DNA of 37,866 nucleotides. It comes from Anaerolineae bacterium (GTDB lineage Bacteria; Chloroflexota; Anaerolineae; S016-19). Each line of letters opens with the position of its first letter. The first letter of the stretch is position 1. The stretch covers positions 1-37,866 of the forward strand of contig JALWAP010000076.1 in NCBI GenBank assembly GCA_027016315.1. Reading direction: 5' to 3'. Under the pieces are notes generated by a model. It had not been told where the DNA came from and did not search any database. It saw nothing but the letters and a program-made list of their open reading frames with translations. The position numbers and the translations under genes are program-made. Below, piece by piece: positions 32,933 through 37,866 of the stretch.

Positions 32933-34159
32933 ATGTTCCGCAAAGACCGAATGTTTCCGCGATTCGCCCTGTACGGGTTCTTGAAGAACCTGCGTTTCTT
33001 CGAGCCTTTCCTGATCCTCATCTTCCGCGAAGTAGGCCTGAGCTTCACGCTTATCGGCACGCTGTACGCCATCCGAGACACGACGACTTACCTGCTCGAA
33101 GTACCCACCGGCGTCTTGGCCGACGCTTTCGGCCGCAGGAAAGCAATGCTCATGGCTTTCGGCGCTTACCTGGTCTCGTTTGCAGTGTTCTACTGGGGGC
33201 GCGGCTTTGGGTGGTTCGCTCTGGCTATGGTGCTGTTCGCAATCGGGGAGGCTTTCCGATCCGGAACCCACAAAGCGCTGATCCTAGAGTACCTGAAGCT
33301 GAACAAAATGGAACACCTCAAAGTCTCCTACTATGGACGCACACGTTCGGCGTCCCAGTTCGGTTCCGCCATCAATGCACTCATTGCCGCTGCACTGGCT
33401 TTCTACACGGGCAGCTACCGCATCATGTTTTTGGCCGCGGCAGTGCCCTACGTCCTCGACTTCATAAACCTGGCGACTTACCCACCTGAACTGGACGGCG
33501 AGCTCACCCAGGTGCACTGGCATACCATCGGCGCTCAAGCGCGCCGGACGCTGAGAGACTTTCGTGCCATGTTCTCCGACAGGCTCGTGCTGCGCGCGAT
33601 CCTCAACAGTGCCAGCTTCATGGCATTGTTCAAAGCAACCAAAGACTACCTGCAGCCGATCCTGAAGCAGTTCGCACTGGCGCTGCCCATCTTTCTGGCC
33701 TATTCAGGGAAACAGCGCAGCGCCGTCGTGGTGGGCGTCGTGTACTTCCTCATTTACCTCAGCACCAGCTACGCTTCCAGAAACGCCGACCGATTCAGCC
33801 GACGGTTTCCCAACCTGGCACACGCCATCAACCGCTCCTACCTGTTGGGTGTGGCGCTCCTCGCCCTGGCGGGAGCAGCCACCTGGATCGGGTGGACAGG
33901 CTTTGCCATCGCCGCTTACCTGGGATTTTACGTACTCCACAACCTGCGCCGCCCAATGAACGTGGCTTACATCAGCGACCAGATCGAGAGCCGAGTCATG
34001 GCGTCCGGCCTGTCAGTGGAGTCGGTGGTGCGCACCATCATGGCAAGCGGCCTCGCTCTGGTGCTCGGCTTCATGGCAGATCGCCTGGGGGTTGGGCCTG
34101 CCCTTGCGTTGATGGCGGTACTAATCGCTTTGATGTTCCCTCTTCTGGAAGTCGAATGA
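32933..34159 (+). CDS. Major facilitator superfamily transporter
   Basis: This 408-residue protein has 11-12 hydrophobic segments. The cytoplasmic loop after the second segment carries the MFS motif A, seen as GVLADAFGRRKAM. The N-terminus (RFALYGFLKNLRFFEPFLILIFREVGLSF) fits the first helices of a small-molecule efflux or uptake carrier. AAGGAG (32921-32926) lies 6 bases before the ATG at 32933. A possible -10 TACAAT is at 32793-32798, without a good -35. The substrate cannot be deduced. A short membrane protein gene follows after 42 bases and may be co-transcribed. Confidence 0.9.
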   Translation: MFRKDRMFPRFALYGFLKNLRFFEPFLILIFREVGLSFTLIGTLYAIRDTTTYLLEVPTGVLADAFGRRKAMLMAFGAYLVSFAVFYWGRGFGWFALAMVLFAIGEAFRSGTHKALILEYLKLNKMEHLKVSYYGRTRSASQFGSAINALIAAALAFYTGSYRIMFLAAAVPYVLDFINLATYPPELDGELTQVHWHTIGAQARRTLRDFRAMFSDRLVLRAILNSASFMALFKATKDYLQPILKQFALALPIFLAYSGKQRSAVVVGVVYFLIYLSTSYASRNADRFSRRFPNLAHAINRSYLLGVALLALAGAATWIGWTGFAIAAYLGFYVLHNLRRPMNVAYISDQIESRVMASGLSVESVVRTIMASGLALVLGFMADRLGVGPALALMAVLIALMFPLLEVE

Positions 34160-34201
34160 TCCCGGCAATCGCCCGATTTAAGGAATCGAAAGGAGGCATA
34201 A

Positions 34202-34729
34202 ATGGGGCCACTTCTGATCGGTAATTACAGCGGTGTGGCATTGAGCCTGGGCATGGGAGCGGCGTTGCTGCTGCTCGTCGATCTCTGGACGAAACAGACA
34301 CACAAAGCCGTCGTTGGGTTCCAAATACTTCTGATAACGAGCATTTTGCCATGGCTACAGAATTACCAGTGGATAGTCCAAACGCGCGGAGGATGGGGTC
34401 CACCGAAAACGCCGCATAAAGACGTGGGCTTGATGCTGTTCGAATGGGTAAGCCCCATCGCCGTTTACTTCTTGCTGGCGACAGCACTCTGGCTGGCGAC
34501 GCGATCGGTAAAGGACATGTACATCGCCGCCGGGCTGCCCGCCGCCATATTTTTGATGACCTGGTACATCGCACTCCCATTGCTCCAAAAGGACGCACCC
34601 GGCCAGCCGTATCTCGCTGACAACATACCGCAATTCTGGTTGTTCGTGGAAAGCGCGATCGCTACGCTGATACTCGTGGCTTATGTCGCCTGGGCACGTC
34701 TGCTCAAACACCCTACACAGGCTCAGTGA
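34202..34729 (+). CDS. Multi-TM membrane protein of unknown function
   Basis: This 175-residue protein has about five hydrophobic segments (roughly 9-27, 38-52, 81-97, 107-126 and 143-165). A polar Trp/Gly/Pro loop (TRGGWGPPKTPHKD) after the second segment probably faces outward. I do not recognise a family. AAAGGAGG precedes the ATG at 34202 by 5 bases, so it should be well translated. It follows the MFS gene closely on the same strand, which suggests joint expression, but no function can be assigned. Confidence 0.72.
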   Translation: MGPLLIGNYSGVALSLGMGAALLLLVDLWTKQTHKAVVGFQILLITSILPWLQNYQWIVQTRGGWGPPKTPHKDVGLMLFEWVSPIAVYFLLATALWLATRSVKDMYIAAGLPAAIFLMTWYIALPLLQKDAPGQPYLADNIPQFWLFVESAIATLILVAYVAWARLLKHPTQAQ

Positions 34730-34840
34730 GTGCACCCGTATCCTGACAGTGGAGCCATTTCACAAGCTTAGCTTCCGGAACAATCGACGGCTACTTCTAC
34801 GTTATCTACAATACCTCTTTACGTCCGCAAAGACCTGGAT

Positions 34841-34869
34841 TGGGCAAAATCATCCAAGGACTGTATAAT
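34841..34869 (+). promoter_or_regulatory. Promoter of the site-2 protease gene
   Basis: A perfect -10 TATAAT (34864-34869) has TGGGCA (34841-34846, 4 of 6) 17 bases upstream. The transcript would start near 34876, only about 17 bases before the ATG. The gap 34730-34840 shows nothing else. Confidence 0.5.
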
Positions 34870-34892
34870 TCCCCTTGCTAAACGGAGGAAAA

Positions 34893-35966
34893 ATGCTTCT
34901 TACGATCGTAACTTTTGTTGTAGCTTTGAGCATACTCGTCATCGGCCATGAACTCGGCCATTTCCTGATGGCTCGGCATGAAGGCGTGATAGTAGAGGAA
35001 TTCGGACTTGGGTACCCACCTCGCATTGCAACGATAGCGGTAAAAGGCGGAGTTCAATACACCCTCAACGCCATTCCACTCGGTGGATTCGTCAGACTCA
35101 AAGGAGAGGAGGAAGATGCAGGAGAAGGGAGCTTCCTCAGAGCTTCCCCGAAATCCCGCTTGCTGATTTTGCTGGCGGGCCCCGTTGCGAGCGCTCTGGT
35201 CGCCGTCTTCTTCATGACCATTGCATTCGTGCTTCCGCACCCGATCCCCGTCAACCAAGGAGCAAGGATCGTCGACGTAGCACCCGGGTCTCCGGCGGCC
35301 AAGGCAGGTCTGAAGCCAGAAGACGTGATCGTCGCCCTGAACGGTAAGCCAATCGACTCCGTCGAACAGTTAATTTCCACAACGAAAGAGTACCTCGGTC
35401 AGGAAGTTACCCTGACCGTTCGGCGGGACGGGAAGGAATTACAGGTAAAAGTGCTCGCCCGGAAGAACCCGCCGCAGGGACAGGGCTCGATGGGGATCGA
35501 GATCGCCCCGGTCATGGCGCTGAAGCCGGAGCCGCTTTGGGACGCCCTCAAAGATAGCATCCTGTGGACACTGAAGTTGTTCTGGATAACGCTGGTGATC
35601 CCCATTTGGCTGATCAGAGGAATGATCCCGTGGAGCGCAGCCCGCCCGGTTGGTCCCGTAAGCATCGCAAGGATCACGGGGAACGCCATGTCTACATCCC
35701 TCGCGACCGGCCAGTTCTACCATATTTTCTTCACCGTGGGATTCATCAGCGCGGCGCTTGCCATCACAAACCTACTGCCGCTACCCGCCCTCGACGGTGG
35801 ACGAGCGCTGTTCGTGATCGTGGAAATGATCCGAGGAAAGAAAATCGAGCCAAAGAAGGAAGCGTGGGTTCATGCCATCGGAATGGCCATATTGCTCTTC
35901 CTGATGGTCGTGATAACATACATCGACATCGTACATCCGATAAATCTTTCCAACACGGGGTTCTAA
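34893..35966 (+). CDS. rseP: Site-2 protease (RseP-family intramembrane metalloprotease)
   Basis: This 357-residue protease has the zinc motif HELGH (His19, Glu20, His23) in its first TM segment. A PDZ domain follows (about 112-190; ARIVDVAPGSPAAKAGLKPEDVI), and the second active-site motif NLLPLPALDGGRALF lies near the C-terminus, where the Asp is the third zinc ligand. Such enzymes cut membrane-anchored regulators inside the bilayer, for example anti-sigma factors, or clear signal-peptide remnants. GGAGG lies 5 bases before the ATG at 34893. Its stop codon is 1 base from the start of the zinc-ribbon protein gene, so both are translated together. Confidence 0.93.
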   Translation: MLLTIVTFVVALSILVIGHELGHFLMARHEGVIVEEFGLGYPPRIATIAVKGGVQYTLNAIPLGGFVRLKGEEEDAGEGSFLRASPKSRLLILLAGPVASALVAVFFMTIAFVLPHPIPVNQGARIVDVAPGSPAAKAGLKPEDVIVALNGKPIDSVEQLISTTKEYLGQEVTLTVRRDGKELQVKVLARKNPPQGQGSMGIEIAPVMALKPEPLWDALKDSILWTLKLFWITLVIPIWLIRGMIPWSAARPVGPVSIARITGNAMSTSLATGQFYHIFFTVGFISAALAITNLLPLPALDGGRALFVIVEMIRGKKIEPKKEAWVHAIGMAILLFLMVVITYIDIVHPINLSNTGF

Positions 35967-35967
35967 G

Positions 35968-36963
35968 GTGAAAGAAAAGATCTGTCCGTTCTGCGGTGCT
36001 TCAATTCCAAAGGACGTGCGTGTGTGCCCGGTCTGCGGAAGGGCATTGCCAGATTCCAAACGGCTGGTGAAGTGCAGAGTATGTGGGGCAAAAGTCGATG
36101 GAGAGCTGGAAATCTGCCCCGTTTGTGGATCGAAGCTGAAGGACAACAGCCTCTGGTGGCTCACGAAGCTCGGCTACGCCGCCATTGTAGTCGTGCTTGG
36201 GGCGCTGGTTTTGCTCTACGGGAGAGGCGTCCTAAACGCCGCAAGCTCGTTGCGGGGCAAGGCAAGGTCGGTCCTGAGCCGCGGGATAATCTACATCCCG
36301 ACCCCTTCCGGATTTGTAGCGTCGGCACAACTTACCCCCACAACCACGAAGAAGATCGGGGCGCCAACATCACCGGCGATGAGGACATCCACTCCCAGGC
36401 CAACCCCGACTCAAACGGCATCGTTGCTGCCACCTACGCCAACCTTCTCCCCGACGCCGACCGCCACGCCTACACTTGCGCCAACAGCCACGCCATCCCC
36501 AACCCCGACCAGCACACCTACGCCTGCGCCGACGGCCACGCCGAAGCCCAAACCTACCTCCACGCCAAAACGAAAGAAGAAACCGACTCCAACCCCGACC
36601 CCGGTCCCTACTCCCACGACCGTAGCGTACAAATATGGTGCTCCGACACCTTTCGAACCGGAAAACGGGGCCAAATTCAGCGGGCAAAGCACCACCATAA
36701 CCTTACGATGGAAGTTCGATCGAAGGCTCGCTTCGGACGAGCGGTTCCAGATACCGGTTACGTTCACCAAAAGCGGCCAGAAACAAACGTGGAAGCTCGA
36801 AAGCGGGGCAAACTATCTGGTCGTACCACGAGAACTCTACGGGCAGGCTGACGATCCACAAAGTCTGTACACCTGGAGCGTGCTGGTGGTTAGGGTAGAA
36901 GGGAACAAGAGAATCCCGATCAGCCCTGTGAGCGAGGCATGGACTTTCCATTGGTACAAATGA
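35968..36963 (+). CDS. Single-pass double zinc-ribbon protein with Thr/Pro stalk
   Basis: This 331-residue protein starts at GTG 35968, 1 base after the rseP stop. It has two zinc ribbons, each CxxC-x10-CxxC (Cys6/9/20/23 and Cys36/39/50/53), then one TM (about 65-85). A Thr/Pro-rich stalk follows (about 125-220) and then a C-terminal beta-sandwich-like domain (about 226-331; PFEPENGAKFSGQSTTITLRW). By the positive-inside rule the zinc ribbons face the cytoplasm and the stalk and beta domain lie outside. The architecture recalls membrane-spanning anti-sigma-like regulators, and coupling to a site-2 protease makes it a candidate substrate or partner. No DNA-binding domain beyond the ribbons is visible. 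Confidence 0.88.
   Translation: MKEKICPFCGASIPKDVRVCPVCGRALPDSKRLVKCRVCGAKVDGELEICPVCGSKLKDNSLWWLTKLGYAAIVVVLGALVLLYGRGVLNAASSLRGKARSVLSRGIIYIPTPSGFVASAQLTPTTTKKIGAPTSPAMRTSTPRPTPTQTASLLPPTPTFSPTPTATPTLAPTATPSPTPTSTPTPAPTATPKPKPTSTPKRKKKPTPTPTPVPTPTTVAYKYGAPTPFEPENGAKFSGQSTTITLRWKFDRRLASDERFQIPVTFTKSGQKQTWKLESGANYLVVPRELYGQADDPQSLYTWSVLVVRVEGNKRIPISPVSEAWTFHWYK
36390..36625 (+). repeat. Thr-Pro repeat coding stretch
   Basis: This low-complexity stretch, made of repeated ACN-CCN codon pairs within the zinc-ribbon protein gene, encodes an extended Thr/Pro stalk with a Lys/Arg patch near its end. It is internally repetitive enough to allow slippage or assembly errors. Confidence 0.7.
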
Positions 36964-37018
36964 ATCTCGCCACACCTCCAGCAGTCAGCAGGATTGACAC
37001 TGCAAGCGGAGACCGAGG

Positions 37019-37866
37019 ATGATAGAGTCTATCGACGAGAGTTCGACCGTTTCAGTCCCGTTCGGACGGGGAAGCGTATCCTTTCACCTACCGAAAGGGG
37101 CCAAAGGACACATCCTGCATTCGAAAGGGGCTCCGGCTCTGGGCGACCCACTGAGCGCGATCGAACAAAGCCTGGATCATCCCCTCCAGAGCCCTCCGCT
37201 GCAGGAGCTGGCACGCCCTGGTTCGAAGGTGTGCGTCGTGTTCACGGACGTCACGAGGGCTTCTCCGGACAGACTGTTGATACCTCCGATGCTGCAGAGG
37301 CTCGAATCGGCTGGGGTGAGGCGGGAGGACATCACACTTTTGTGCGCGGTGGGGCTGCATCGCTCGAGCACAAAGGAAGAAAAAGTGGAGAAGCTCGGCG
37401 AAGGGGTGGTGAACGCCTACCGGGTAGTCGACCACGACGCCCTTGACGCTGCAAACCTGGTGCACGTAGGAGATACCTCGGAAGGTGTCCCGATAGTCGT
37501 GAACCGGTGTGTAGCGGAATCCGATCTCGTCATCGCATCCGGGCTGGTGGAACCACACCAGTACGCGGGGTATTCTGGCGGGGCGAAGACGACGATAATC
37601 GGAGCGGGCGGCGAGCCAACGATCGCCGCCACCCACGGGGTACAGATGATCGACCGGCCTGGGGTCAGGCTCGGCAGGATCGACGGGAATCCGTTCCAGG
37701 AAGCTGTGCGCGAAGGAGCAAGATTCGTCCCCCTCAAGCTCATCCTGAACGTGGTGAAGGACGAAAACGGACGCATCGCAGCGGTGGCGGCTGGCGATCC
37801 AATCGCCGTGCATGATTACCTGGTCTCAAAGGCAAGCCAGATCTACACCGTGCCAGTGCCCCAGAA
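37019..37866 (+). CDS. larA: LarA-family nickel-dependent racemase (partial, runs off the end)
   Basis: The first 282 residues are present; the gene is cut by the window end. LarA enzymes racemise or epimerise 2-hydroxy acids such as lactate with a nickel pincer cofactor bound to a lysine. His114 (GLHRSS), His180 (VEPHQYAGYSGGAK), Lys190 (same motif) and His206 (ATHG) correspond to His108, His174, Lys184 and His200 of Lactobacillus plantarum LarA with a constant offset of six, so the catalytic and cofactor residues are all there. The ATG at 37019 follows a GGAGACCGAGG stretch. The true substrate may be another hydroxy acid, since the family is broad. The cofactor genes larB, larC and larE are not in this window. 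Confidence 0.88.
   Translation, partial: MIESIDESSTVSVPFGRGSVSFHLPKGAKGHILHSKGAPALGDPLSAIEQSLDHPLQSPPLQELARPGSKVCVVFTDVTRASPDRLLIPPMLQRLESAGVRREDITLLCAVGLHRSSTKEEKVEKLGEGVVNAYRVVDHDALDAANLVHVGDTSEGVPIVVNRCVAESDLVIASGLVEPHQYAGYSGGAKTTIIGAGGEPTIAATHGVQMIDRPGVRLGRIDGNPFQEAVREGARFVPLKLILNVVKDENGRIAAVAAGDPIAVHDYLVSKASQIYTVPVPQ

Noticed and set aside
36390-36625. Apparent tandem repeat that might be a CRISPR or minisatellite
   Set aside because: It is codon-level Thr-Pro repetition inside a continuous reading frame, with no constant repeat unit or spacers.

Overview
The window is a GC-rich bacterial chromosome segment with about 28 protein genes, no rRNA, tRNA or CRISPR array that I can recognise, and one insertion sequence. 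Several features together suggest a member of the Chloroflexota (Anaerolineae-like): lipoproteins with Thr/Pro- or Ala/Pro-rich stalks, a large BTAD-ATPase-TPR regulator, CARDB-type repeats, a small Trp/Arg-rich protein, zinc-ribbon/Thr-Pro membrane proteins and many NarL-type two-component systems. This placement is inference; no phylogenetic marker is present.

Left part (1-9.5 kb): two unrecognised membrane or exported proteins (52-2159) are followed by a minus-strand four-gene operon (5631 to 2470) encoding a six-TM protein, a small winged-helix regulator and a NatA/NatB-like ABC exporter. All three junctions in that operon are 4-bp ATGA overlaps, and a good sigma70-type promoter precedes it. 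Next come a DUF2202 ferritin-like lipoprotein with an Arg/Gly-rich tail, a DUF4405 haem-protein-like membrane protein, and a convergent histidine kinase/response regulator pair (9493 to 7509).

Middle part (9.9-21.6 kb): an ABC-2 exporter and its own NarL-type kinase/regulator form one operon (9939-14053). An IS110-family transposase lies beyond it (15621 to 14386), with a structured upstream region that could hold a bridge RNA. Then come a 1171-residue BTAD/AAA/TPR transcription activator and a two-gene unit (small protein plus CARDB lipoprotein). The promoter region of that unit carries an 11-bp-period direct repeat of the kind SARP/BTAD regulators bind.

Glycan locus (21.6-32.0 kb): a GntR-LacI hybrid repressor sits between two arms. 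The minus-strand arm encodes a solute-binding lipoprotein, two CUT1 sugar permeases and uronate isomerase UxaC. The plus-strand arm encodes a NagZ-like GH3 enzyme and a DUF2264 (probable uronidase-type) enzyme. A 15-bp motif (TACCARTATAKACCA) matches in 13 of 15 positions in front of both arms and in the same orientation relative to each, so it is probably the repressor's operator. I read this as a utilisation locus for a uronic-acid-containing, possibly amino-sugar-containing, oligosaccharide. The transporter ATPase is absent and must be shared from elsewhere.

Right part (32.3-37.9 kb): a small membrane protein, an MFS transporter, another small membrane protein, a site-2 protease (RseP family) directly followed by a single-pass double-zinc-ribbon protein with a Thr/Pro stalk (possible protease partner or substrate), and the start of a LarA-family nickel racemase whose key His/Lys residues are all present and which runs off the end.
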